16,690 nt of DNA from an uncultured Chitinophagaceae bacterium (GTDB taxonomy: Bacteria > Bacteroidota > Bacteroidia > Chitinophagales > Chitinophagaceae): contig CAMPGG010000042.1 of NCBI GenBank assembly GCA_946885335.1, positions 1-16,690 on the forward strand, read 5' to 3'. Positions 6,895-13,749 of this stretch are shown here, piece after piece. The translations under genes were made by a program, and so were the position numbers. Position 1 is the stretch's first letter. Every line of letters starts with the position of its first letter. The notes under the pieces were generated by a model that saw only the letters and a program-made list of their open reading frames with translations, had not been told where the DNA came from and ran no database searches.

Positions 6895-8571
6895 TTAAAG
6901 ATTTCCTTTTTTCAATTCGTTAGTAGCATAATCAACAGCTCTTGCTGTTAATGCCATATAAGTTAATGATGGATTTACTGCCGCAGCAGAAGTCATACAT
7001 GCGCCATCCGTAACAAATACATTCAATGCGTCCCATACCTGGTTATTACCATTCAGTACGGAAGTTTTTGCATCGCGACCCATCCGGGCGGTTCCCATTT
7101 CGTGAATGCCCATGCCCATGGAATAACCACCATCAAAGCCTTTTACATCTTTTACTCCGGCAATGGTCAGCATTTCAATGGCATCTTCCTGCATATCCTT
7201 GCGCATGGCCAGTTCATTTTCTTTGATTTCCGCATCAATAGCAACAACCGGCAATCCCCATTTATCTTTTACATTTGGATCCAGGCTGATCTTATTTTCA
7301 TGATAAGGTAAAATTTCACCAAACGCGGTAAAACCAATGGACCATTGTCCCGGTTCTGATAATGCGTCTTTGAATTCACCACCTATATTCAATTCCGCAA
7401 CTTCACGGGACCATCCTGAACGGCTGGCGCCACCCTGGTAACCAAATCCACGCAGGTAATTTCTTTTATCGCCAAATAAATTCTGGTAGCGAACAATGTA
7501 TGGACCGTTGGGCCTGCGACCGAAATAATATTTATCATCATATCCTTCTGCTTTTCCGCCTGCACCGGTACGGAAGTGATGATCCATCAGGTTATGTCCT
7601 AATTCGCCACTGCTGCTGCCTAATCCACCCGGCCATACATCAGTAGCTGAGTTCATTAATATCCAGGCAGAATTAATTGCGGAGGCATTGACAAAAATTA
7701 TTTTGGCAAAATAATCATAGGTCTGGTTGTTTTCTGCATCAATAATTCTAACACCCGTTGCCTTTTTTGTATTCTTATCATATAATATTTCCTTAACGAT
7801 GGAAAACGGACGCAGGGTTAAATTGCCTGTGGCCATGGCAGCCGGTAGCGTAGAGGATTGCGTACTGAAGTAACCACCAAAAGGACAGCCCAGCCAGCAT
7901 TTATTCCGGTACTGGCAATTGGTACGGGCTTGTAAGGGTTGTGTAATATTGGCTGACCGGCCCATGATCATCCGGGTGCTCTTGTAATGTTTATTGATTC
8001 TTTCTGCAACATCTTTCTCTACACAATTCATTTCCATGGCTGGTTGAAATTCACCATCAGGCAACTGGGATAAACCATCTTTATTTCCATTGATGCCTGC
8101 AAATCTTTCCACATAACTATACCATGGTTCAATGTCTTTATACCGGATAGGCCAGTCTACGGCAATTCCATCTTTGGCATTGGCTTCAAAATCAAACTCA
8201 CTCCAGCGATAACTCTGGCGCCCCCATAAAAGGGAACGTCCGCCAACCTGGTAACCGCGGAACCAATCAAATCTTTTAGTTTCTACGTATGGACAATCTT
8301 TTTCATTGGCCCACCATTCAAGGTTCATTTCATTCAGCGGGTAATCCCTTTTCAAAACAGGATAATCTTCGATCATTTGCTGGGTTCTGCCGCCGCGGTG
8401 AGGAAATTCCCAGAGCTCTTTATTGGCGCTGGTATAATCTACTTTATGCTCCACATTTTTACCGCGTTCAAGCATAATTGTTTTTAACCCTTTTTCGGTA
8501 AGTTCTTTTGCAGCCCAGCCGCCACTGATACCGGAACCTATCACAATTGCATCATAAGTATTTTCTGGCAT
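6895..8571 (-). CDS. GMC-family FAD dehydrogenase large subunit with Fe-S cysteines (glucoside 3-dehydrogenase-like)
   Basis: A 558-residue flavoprotein. The FAD-binding motif GSGISGG (12-18) with E35 opens the Rossmann fold, followed by VGGRSLLWGRQ (109-119). The C-terminal GMC signature is GIHEMGTARMG (488-498) with H490 as likely catalytic base and N533 in AVNPSLTYMAL. Cysteines C219, C225 and C229, in a C-x5-C-x3-C arrangement followed by P-F-G-G, match the place and pattern of the 3Fe-4S cluster ligands in Burkholderia FAD-glucose dehydrogenase (CxxxxCxxxCP). This points to electron transfer to a cytochrome rather than to oxygen. No signal peptide is present; export would rely on the Tat-carrying small subunit. 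Relatives include LacA of Caulobacter and Sphingobacterium glucoside 3-dehydrogenase. The sugar substrate, and oxidation at C3 specifically, are inferred from context; a gluconate or other sugar dehydrogenase is possible. Confidence 0.95.
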   Translation of the reverse strand: MPENTYDAIVIGSGISGGWAAKELTEKGLKTIMLERGKNVEHKVDYTSANKELWEFPHRGGRTQQMIEDYPVLKRDYPLNEMNLEWWANEKDCPYVETKRFDWFRGYQVGGRSLLWGRQSYRWSEFDFEANAKDGIAVDWPIRYKDIEPWYSYVERFAGINGNKDGLSQLPDGEFQPAMEMNCVEKDVAERINKHYKSTRMIMGRSANITQPLQARTNCQYRNKCWLGCPFGGYFSTQSSTLPAAMATGNLTLRPFSIVKEILYDKNTKKATGVRIIDAENNQTYDYFAKIIFVNASAINSAWILMNSATDVWPGGLGSSSGELGHNLMDHHFRTGAGGKAEGYDDKYYFGRRPNGPYIVRYQNLFGDKRNYLRGFGYQGGASRSGWSREVAELNIGGEFKDALSEPGQWSIGFTAFGEILPYHENKISLDPNVKDKWGLPVVAIDAEIKENELAMRKDMQEDAIEMLTIAGVKDVKGFDGGYSMGMGIHEMGTARMGRDAKTSVLNGNNQVWDALNVFVTDGACMTSAAAVNPSLTYMALTARAVDYATNELKKGNL

Positions 8572-8664
8572 GAATTAAATAAATTATTGAGGGTGAATAA
8601 TTGGTTTTAAATTATCGTTGATTTGTTGACGTTATGTCCTGGTTTTTGCAACTTGAAAACCCTT

Positions 8665-9936
8665 TTACCTGATCGGTTCCGTTGTTACCTCGTTTAAAGA
8701 TTCGTCAATATACTGAACTTTATTCTCTTTGTTTTTAAAGAATATGATAAAAAGTAGCATTACAACAGCTGCGATGCCTGCGGGTATCATCCAAATCATT
8801 TTATAATCAAATTGATTGTCGGAAATTTTATATGTGTCTGTGATCATTCCCGCCACTTCAAATCCTATCAGCATACCGATACCATATGTAGCTAATGTAA
8901 TCAAACCTTGTGCGGCACTCTTGTACCTTTCACCGGCTTTTGAATTGGTATAGATCTGCCCGGCCACAAAAAAGAAATCATAACATACACCATGCAAGGC
9001 AATACCAATGATCAGCATAAAACTAAGTTCATCACCATTGCCAAATGCAAATAACATATACCGAACTGCCCATGCCAGCATGCCGACTAAAATGGTAATC
9101 TTAAATCCAAATCGAACAAAGAATACAGGTAATAACAGCAGGAAAAGAATTTCTGATATCTGACCGATAGACATTTTTGCAGTAGGGTTATCAACGCCCA
9201 TATTGGTTAAGAATGGGTGCGCTGTCTGGTAATAAAATGCCAGCGGAATACAAATGAGAATTGAAGAAATAAAGAAGACCAGGAAATTCCTGTCCTTTAA
9301 TAATTGCAATGCTTCTAAACCGATAATTTGTTTCAGGGAAACTTTTTCACCTTTACTTTTCTTTGGTGGTGTTTTGGGTAATGTAAAACTAAACAGGCCC
9401 AATAGGAGTGATGCGATGCCTGCCATTAAAAAAGTATTTCTTAATAAACCATTGCCTGTATTTTCAGGTGTATCCCAATGAAAAAGGAAACTGATCATCA
9501 AACCTGCAACGATCCAGCCAATTGTTCCCCAAACACGAATGCCCGAAAATTGTTTTTCAGGATTATCCATTTGGTTAAATGAAACTGAATTGACCAGGGC
9601 CAATGTTGGCATATACAGCACCATATAAATAAATACATAAGGGTAGAAGACGGAAATATCTTCTGCCTGGTACATTTGATACATTAATACAGCGCCAATA
9701 ATATGTAATGCGCCTAAAATTTTTTCTGCATTAATATAACGGTCAGCAATAAGTCCAATAATAAATGGTGCAATGATGGCACCCCATGATTGGGTTGAAA
9801 AAACCCGGGCAGATTGTCCGCCATCAGCACTCAGGTTTGTACCCAGGAATGTGCCCAACGTTACGAACCATCCTCCCCAGATAAAAAATTCAAGAAACAT
9901 CATGACGGATAATTGGATGCGGGTAGTTAATTTCAT
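8665..9936 (-). CDS. MFS permease of the nucleoside:H+ symporter (Nuc_H_symport) family
   Basis: A 423-residue inner-membrane transporter with about twelve hydrophobic segments and a central charged loop around PKKSKGEKVS that divides the two halves. The opening KLTTRIQLSVMMFLEFFIWG and the segment FSGIRVWGTIGWI are typical of NupG-like members in Bacteroidota. The ATG at 9936 is preferred; a TTG two codons upstream (9942) is possible but unlikely. NupG moves nucleosides with protons, but Bacteroidota members often sit in sugar-oxidation clusters with Gfo/Idh/MocA and TIM-barrel genes, so import of an oxidised or keto sugar from the periplasm is the more probable job here. It is the first gene of the minus operon. 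The gap to the GMC gene is 93 bases, longer than the 20-23-base gaps downstream, so a second promoter is possible, though none was recognised. Confidence 0.9.
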   Translation of the reverse strand: MKLTTRIQLSVMMFLEFFIWGGWFVTLGTFLGTNLSADGGQSARVFSTQSWGAIIAPFIIGLIADRYINAEKILGALHIIGAVLMYQMYQAEDISVFYPYVFIYMVLYMPTLALVNSVSFNQMDNPEKQFSGIRVWGTIGWIVAGLMISFLFHWDTPENTGNGLLRNTFLMAGIASLLLGLFSFTLPKTPPKKSKGEKVSLKQIIGLEALQLLKDRNFLVFFISSILICIPLAFYYQTAHPFLTNMGVDNPTAKMSIGQISEILFLLLLPVFFVRFGFKITILVGMLAWAVRYMLFAFGNGDELSFMLIIGIALHGVCYDFFFVAGQIYTNSKAGERYKSAAQGLITLATYGIGMLIGFEVAGMITDTYKISDNQFDYKMIWMIPAGIAAVVMLLFIIFFKNKENKVQYIDESLNEVTTEPIR

Positions 9937-9966
9937 ATACAAGCGGGAATTATTAGGTTAAATGAG

Positions 9967-10000
9967 TTTAGAAAATTAAATGTACTATTTTAGAAAATTA
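9967..10000. repeat. 12-bp direct repeat pair in the divergent promoter region
   Basis: TTTAGAAAATTA occurs at 9967-9978 and again at 9989-10000, 22 bases apart, which is close to two helical turns and places both copies on nearly the same face of DNA. One copy lies in the spacer of the candidate minus-strand promoter and the other overlaps its -7 box. This is the layout of a repressor or activator site that could control both divergent operons at once. The repeats are AT-rich, so some chance similarity is possible. Confidence 0.55.
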
Positions 10001-10006
10001 TTTCAA
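9977..10006 (-). promoter_or_regulatory. Candidate Bacteroidota promoter for the minus-strand operon
   Basis: Read on the minus strand, TTG (10006-10004) is followed by a 19-base spacer and TACATTTA (9984-9977), which differs from the Bacteroidota -7 consensus TAnnTTTG only in the last base. Transcription would begin near 9970, about 35 bases before the permease ATG at 9936. The direct repeats overlap it. No equally good promoter was found on the plus strand for the gene starting at 10027. Confidence 0.5.
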
Positions 10007-10026
10007 CACTTCATTACTCACAATAT

Positions 10027-11181
10027 ATGGACAGAAAATTAAGAATGGGAATGATTGGTGGTGGACCCGGTGCATTTATTGGCGCGGTTCATCGCATTGC
10101 GGCCCGCATGGATGGTGAAATAGAATTGGTTTGCGGTGCATTCAGCAGCCAGGAAGAAAAATCAAAAGCAGCTGGAAAAGAATTATTTCTTCCAAAGGAA
10201 AGAGTCTATGCATCATACCAGCAAATGATAGAAAAAGAAAAAGAACTGCCTGCAGATCAGCGAATGGATTTCGTTTCTATCACCACACCCAATCATCTTC
10301 ACTTTGATCCCGCCATGATGGCCCTGCAAAATGGTTTTCATGTGGTGCTTGATAAACCAATGACATTTACATTACAACAAGCAAAGGATTTAAAAAAGCA
10401 AGTTGAACAATCCGGCTTAATATTTTGCCTCACCCATACATATACCGGTTACCCCATGGTGAAGCAGGCAAGACAAATGGTACTTGACAATGTCTTTGGA
10501 AAAATTCGCAAAGTGTATGTTGAATATCCGCAAGGCTGGTTGAGTACATTTTTAGAAGGCGATGATAATAAACAAGCTTCCTGGCGAACAGATCCTGGAA
10601 AAAGTGGCAAGTCAGGTGCAATGGGTGATATCGGTACACATGCTTTTAACCTGGCTGAATATGTTTCAGGTTTGCAGGTAACCAAAATTTGTGCACAGAT
10701 GAATACCGTGGTTAGCGGCCGTCACCTGGATGATGATGGCGCCGCTTTACTGGTATTTAATAATGGCGCCACAGGCGTTTTAATGGCAACACAGGTTGCA
10801 GCCGGAGAGGAAAATAATGTGAAGATCAGGGTTTACGGAGAAAAAGGCGGCTTGGAATGGAAACAGGAAGATAATAACTCCTTGCTGGTGAAATGGCTTG
10901 ATAAACCAATGGAAGTCTACAGGACCGGAAGCGGTTACCTGTCACCGGTAGCTGCACATAACAGCCGCACACCCGGCGGCCACCCGGAAGGTTACCTGGA
11001 AGCCTTTGCCAACCATTACCGCAATTTTGCATTAACAGTTAAAGCGGCTATCAGTAACGAACAACCGAAAAATGAATGGCATTTCCCGGGTACAGAAGAA
11101 GGCTTGCGTGGTATGGCTTTTGTTGAAAATATGGTGAAGAGCGGTAACAGTGATACAAAGTGGATACCTTTCGATGTGTAA
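10027..11181 (+). CDS. Cytosolic Gfo/Idh/MocA family oxidoreductase
   Basis: A 384-residue NAD(P)-dependent sugar oxidoreductase without a signal peptide. The nucleotide loop is MGMIGGGPGAFIG (7-19), TTPNHLH (86-92) follows strand 4, and the E-K-P motif appears as D-K-P (109-111) in VVLDKPMTF. SWRTDP (185-190) and D201/H205 in GDIGTHAFNLAEY give the substrate-binding and catalytic residues. Members of this size act on inositols, 1,5-anhydrosugars, levoglucosan or 3-keto-glycosides. It heads the plus operon and faces the exported paralogue across the divergent promoter. It may reduce the imported 3-keto sugar to the normal sugar, or oxidise C3 in the cytosol; the sequence does not decide the direction. 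The two Gfo/Idh/MocA proteins of this window share only the fold and motifs and are not a recent duplication. Confidence 0.93.
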   Translation: MDRKLRMGMIGGGPGAFIGAVHRIAARMDGEIELVCGAFSSQEEKSKAAGKELFLPKERVYASYQQMIEKEKELPADQRMDFVSITTPNHLHFDPAMMALQNGFHVVLDKPMTFTLQQAKDLKKQVEQSGLIFCLTHTYTGYPMVKQARQMVLDNVFGKIRKVYVEYPQGWLSTFLEGDDNKQASWRTDPGKSGKSGAMGDIGTHAFNLAEYVSGLQVTKICAQMNTVVSGRHLDDDGAALLVFNNGATGVLMATQVAAGEENNVKIRVYGEKGGLEWKQEDNNSLLVKWLDKPMEVYRTGSGYLSPVAAHNSRTPGGHPEGYLEAFANHYRNFALTVKAAISNEQPKNEWHFPGTEEGLRGMAFVENMVKSGNSDTKWIPFDV

Positions 11182-11193
11182 TTTATGATCCGG

Positions 11194-11223
11194 TTGTTTG
11201 GATATATTCCTGGCATAAATTGG
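11194..11223 (+). promoter_or_regulatory. Possible internal promoter before the second gene of the plus operon
   Basis: TTG (11194-11196), a 19-base spacer and TAAATTGG (11216-11223) resemble the Bacteroidota TTG / TAnnTTTG promoter with one mismatch in the -7 box. It lies in the 66-base gap before the gene at 11248. The match is short and such boxes occur by chance in AT-rich DNA, so this is tentative. Confidence 0.3.
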
Positions 11224-11247
11224 ATTGTTCATTAAAATTTAATCAAG

Positions 11248-12303
11248 ATGACGACTATACAAGGCCCTGCTATTTTTCTTGCGCAATTTTTAGATGATAA
11301 ACCACCATTCAACAGTTTAAAATCTATCTGTGAATGGGCGGCCAACTTGGGTTATAAAGGTGTACAGATTCCTACCTGGGATCCGCGGTTAATCGATCTG
11401 CAAAAAGCAGCGGAAAGCAAAACCTATGCGGAAGAAATACAGGGAATCGTTCGGGAACAAGGCATGGAGATCACAGAGCTTTCAACGCATTTGCAAGGAC
11501 AACTGGTTGCGGTGCATCCCGCATATGATTTATTATTCGATGCATTTGCGCCGGATAATTTGAAAAACAATCCTGCCGGCAGAACGGAATGGGCGGTACA
11601 GCAATTAAAGTATGCGGCAAAAGCTTCACAGCATCTTGGTTTGAATGCACATGCCACTTTTAGCGGCTCATTACTTTGGCATACTTTCCATCCATGGCCA
11701 CAAAGACCTGAAGGTTTGGTTGATGCCGGGTTTACCGAACTGGGCAAAAGATGGACGCCGATATTGAATTATTTTGATGAGCATGGTGTGGATGTTTGTT
11801 ATGAAATTCACCCGGGTGAAGATTTGTTTGATGGTGTTACTTATGAAATGTTTTTGGAAAAAGTAAATCAACATCCACGTGCATGTCTGTTGTACGATCC
11901 TTCTCATTTTGTTTTACAATGCCTGGATTATCTTCAGTATATTGATCATTACCATGAACGGATCAAAGCTTTTCATGTAAAAGATGCCGAGTTCAATGCC
12001 ACAGGTAAGCAGGGAACATTTGGTGGTTATCAAAGTTGGTTGAACAGGGCAGGACGTTATCGATCACCGGGGGATGGACAAGTTGATTTTAAATCTATTT
12101 TCAGTAAACTTGCACAATATAATTTCAAAGGATGGGCTGTCCTGGAATGGGAATGTTGTATCAAACATCCTGAGGATGGCGCAAAGGAAGGTGTAGCTTT
12201 CATCCAGGATCACATTATTCGGGTAACAGAAAAAGCATTTGATGATTTTGCTGGTTTGGAAGCCGATGAAAAAATGAATAAAGCCATACTTGGATTGAAA
12301 TAA
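11248..12303 (+). CDS. Cytosolic AP-endonuclease-2-type TIM barrel (sugar phosphate isomerase/epimerase family)
   Basis: A 351-residue TIM-barrel protein without a signal peptide. The divalent-metal site expected for the family is visible: E186 in YEIHPGE, D217 and H220 in LYDPSHF, H243 and D246 in FHVKDAEF, and E300/E302 in VLEWE. H145/H148 in LLWHTFHPW may contact substrate. It is longer than the exported 293-residue paralogue, with extra loops around residues 85-115 and 250-275. Family members isomerise or epimerise sugars, and relatives working with Gfo/Idh/MocA enzymes cleave 3-keto-glycosides (for example in C-glycoside breakdown). It follows the cytosolic oxidoreductase by 66 bases, so an oxidoreductase plus TIM-barrel pair acting on the same cytosolic intermediate is likely. 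The precise reaction is not determinable from sequence. Confidence 0.9.
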   Translation: MTTIQGPAIFLAQFLDDKPPFNSLKSICEWAANLGYKGVQIPTWDPRLIDLQKAAESKTYAEEIQGIVREQGMEITELSTHLQGQLVAVHPAYDLLFDAFAPDNLKNNPAGRTEWAVQQLKYAAKASQHLGLNAHATFSGSLLWHTFHPWPQRPEGLVDAGFTELGKRWTPILNYFDEHGVDVCYEIHPGEDLFDGVTYEMFLEKVNQHPRACLLYDPSHFVLQCLDYLQYIDHYHERIKAFHVKDAEFNATGKQGTFGGYQSWLNRAGRYRSPGDGQVDFKSIFSKLAQYNFKGWAVLEWECCIKHPEDGAKEGVAFIQDHIIRVTEKAFDDFAGLEADEKMNKAILGLK

Positions 12304-12358
12304 AAATTTGATCCGGTAACAAAAGGATTATTTGCGTAAAAACTTTAAAAAAAATAAA

Positions 12359-12772
12359 ATGAAAAAGATCTATTGCTTAATGTTTGCAGCTGCTGCTTTT
12401 ATTACAGCCTGCAACAGCGGAGAGGAAAAAGAAACTACAGAATCAACTGAAACAACAACGGAAACTACGACAGAAACCGGGGGTGCTGATTTAAGTTCAA
12501 ACCCGGTATACCAGGCGGGTTTAGCGATTGAAGTAAAACAGGATTGTGCAACTTGTCATAAAGTGGATACCAAAATTATCGGGCCATCTTACAGGGAAAT
12601 TGCCAATAAATACGCACCTGCTGCAGATACTACGGTAGACCGCCTGGCAAATAAAATAATTTCCGGTGGTACAGGAGTTTGGGGTGCTGATATAATGACA
12701 CCACATCCTAATTTATCTGAAGCAGATGCAAAATCTTTAGTACACTATATACTTTTATTAAAAAACAATTAA
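12359..12772 (+). CDS. Lipoprotein c-type cytochrome (monoheme)
   Basis: A 137-residue cytochrome c. The start at 12359 is chosen because it gives a clean lipoprotein signal: a basic start MKKIY, a hydrophobic core and the lipobox ITAC (15-18). A TTG upstream at 12332 would put a lysine-rich extension in front and is unlikely. A threonine- and glutamate-rich linker (about 23-40) spaces the heme domain from the membrane. The heme motif is CATCH (C63, C66, H67), and M113 in ADIMTPHP is the likely sixth ligand; G-P-S-Y-R-E-I-A (75-82) is typical of cytochrome c551/c552 types. It is two bases before the DUF1080 gene. In glucoside 3-dehydrogenases a c-type cytochrome takes electrons from the flavin/Fe-S subunit, so this is the natural acceptor for the GMC protein encoded on the other operon. 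Confidence 0.94.
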   Translation: MKKIYCLMFAAAAFITACNSGEEKETTESTETTTETTTETGGADLSSNPVYQAGLAIEVKQDCATCHKVDTKIIGPSYREIANKYAPAADTTVDRLANKIISGGTGVWGADIMTPHPNLSEADAKSLVHYILLLKNN

Positions 12773-12774
12773 TA

Positions 12775-13506
12775 ATGATCAGAACAATTTCACTTGGTGC
12801 GGCCATTCTTTTAATGGGAGCATGTAACGATTCCACAACAACTACTACGTCCACTTCAGATTCAGCAAATGTTATGACTAACGATCAAGCAACCGAAGAA
12901 TGGCAACCCTTGTTGTCTGGTAATTCATTAACGGGCTGGCATGCTTATGGAAAAAATACCATTGGCCAGTCATGGAAAGTGCAGGATGGTGAATTAACAT
13001 TCGATCCTGCCGTAAAAGATGGCGGTGATATTGTAACGGATGAAGAGTATGAAAACTTTCATTTGAAACTGCAATGGAAAATTGATTCAGGTGGCAACAG
13101 TGGTATTATGTTTTATGTGCATGAAGATACTTCCAAATACCAGAATACCTGGAATACCGGTCCTGAAATGCAGGTACTGGATAATGAAAGACATGCGGAT
13201 GCAAAGATCAATAAACATCGTGCAGGTGATTTGTACGACCTGATTGCAGCTAACCCTGAAACCGTAAAACCTGCAGGCGAATGGAATGATGTGGAGATCA
13301 AAGCAGAGAATGGAAATTTACTTTTTAAGTTAAATGGAACGGATGTTGTGCAAACAACCATGTGGGATGATAACTGGAAAAATATGATCGCTAACAGTAA
13401 GTTCAAAGAGTTTGAAGGATTTGGAACTTACAAAAAAGGTAGAATTGCTTTGCAGGATCATGGTGATAAAGTGTATTACCGGAATATTATGATCCGTAAA
13501 TTATAA
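12775..13506 (+). CDS. DUF1080 / 3-keto-disaccharide hydrolase family lipoprotein
   Basis: A 243-residue protein of Pfam family PF06439, named 3-keto-disaccharide hydrolase, a concanavalin-like beta-sandwich. A short hydrophobic start ending in MGAC (14-17) is a lipobox, followed by a threonine/serine-rich linker to about residue 40. Family landmarks in order: LLSGNSLTGWHAYG (46-59), W67 in SWKVQDGEL, DSGGNSGIMFYVHE (104-117), TGPEMQVLDNERH (128-140), and GRIALQDHGDKVYYRNIMIR (222-241). The mature protein should be membrane-anchored outside the cytosol, beside the cytochrome encoded two bases upstream. In the pathway it would split a 3-keto-disaccharide or 3-keto-glycoside produced by the dehydrogenase. 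It is the last gene of the plus operon, followed by a strong terminator. Function is from family naming and context; some members have no known activity. Confidence 0.93.
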   Translation: MIRTISLGAAILLMGACNDSTTTTTSTSDSANVMTNDQATEEWQPLLSGNSLTGWHAYGKNTIGQSWKVQDGELTFDPAVKDGGDIVTDEEYENFHLKLQWKIDSGGNSGIMFYVHEDTSKYQNTWNTGPEMQVLDNERHADAKINKHRAGDLYDLIAANPETVKPAGEWNDVEIKAENGNLLFKLNGTDVVQTTMWDDNWKNMIANSKFKEFEGFGTYKKGRIALQDHGDKVYYRNIMIRKL

Positions 13507-13749
13507 TCACACAATTTTTAAAATGAAACCCGCTGAATGTACCAGCGGGTTTTTTTTATGACCACAATTTTTTTAAGCATGATTGAATCTTGATGAAACA
13601 TGTAAATAATTACCTGGAATCATCATTAGAAATACATAATTGCAGTTCAGAAAAGTCCCGGATTATTGTGTGTTTATTTAATTAACTTTAGAGAGGACAC
13701 TGACCAGGACTACCTTCCGGGAAATTATCAACAACTAAACCTTATCATC
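13507..13749. other. Intergenic region between the DUF1080 gene and the TonB receptor gene
   Basis: This 243-base stretch holds the terminator at 13526-13557 and then about 190 AT-rich bases without a convincing gene. A TAACTTTA (13683-13690) resembles a Bacteroidota -7 box 60 bases before the receptor ATG, but no TTG lies at the proper distance, so no promoter is called. The reading frame of the receptor is open back to a TTG at 13666, but those codons do not encode a signal peptide. Confidence 0.6.
13526..13557 (+). terminator. Rho-independent terminator of the plus operon
   Basis: A perfect 10-bp stem, AAACCCGCTG (13526-13535) and CAGCGGGTTT (13543-13552), encloses a 7-base loop and runs into a continuous T tract to 13557. 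It begins 19 bases after the DUF1080 stop codon. The GC-rich stem and long T tract make it the strongest terminator in the window, separating this operon from the receptor gene. Confidence 0.93.

Noticed and set aside
8582..8602. AATTATT / AATAATT inverted repeat in the 93-base gap between the permease and GMC genes, a possible terminator or operator
   Set aside because: The stem is seven A-T pairs with no GC and no T tract, so it is weak and easily due to base composition.
11186..12317. The 9-mer TGATCCGGT a few bases after the stop codons of two consecutive plus-operon genes (11186-11194 and 12309-12317)
   Set aside because: Near matches of GATCCG are frequent within genes here, and there is no symmetry or further similarity around the two copies.
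12332..12358. N-terminal extension of the cytochrome from a TTG codon
   Set aside because: It adds a lysine- and asparagine-rich stretch before a complete lipoprotein signal; the ATG at 12359 is the better start.
13666..13749. N-terminal extension of the TonB receptor from a TTG codon
   Set aside because: The extension is polar, would mask the signal peptide that begins at the ATG at 13750, and has no receptor-family match that I recognise.
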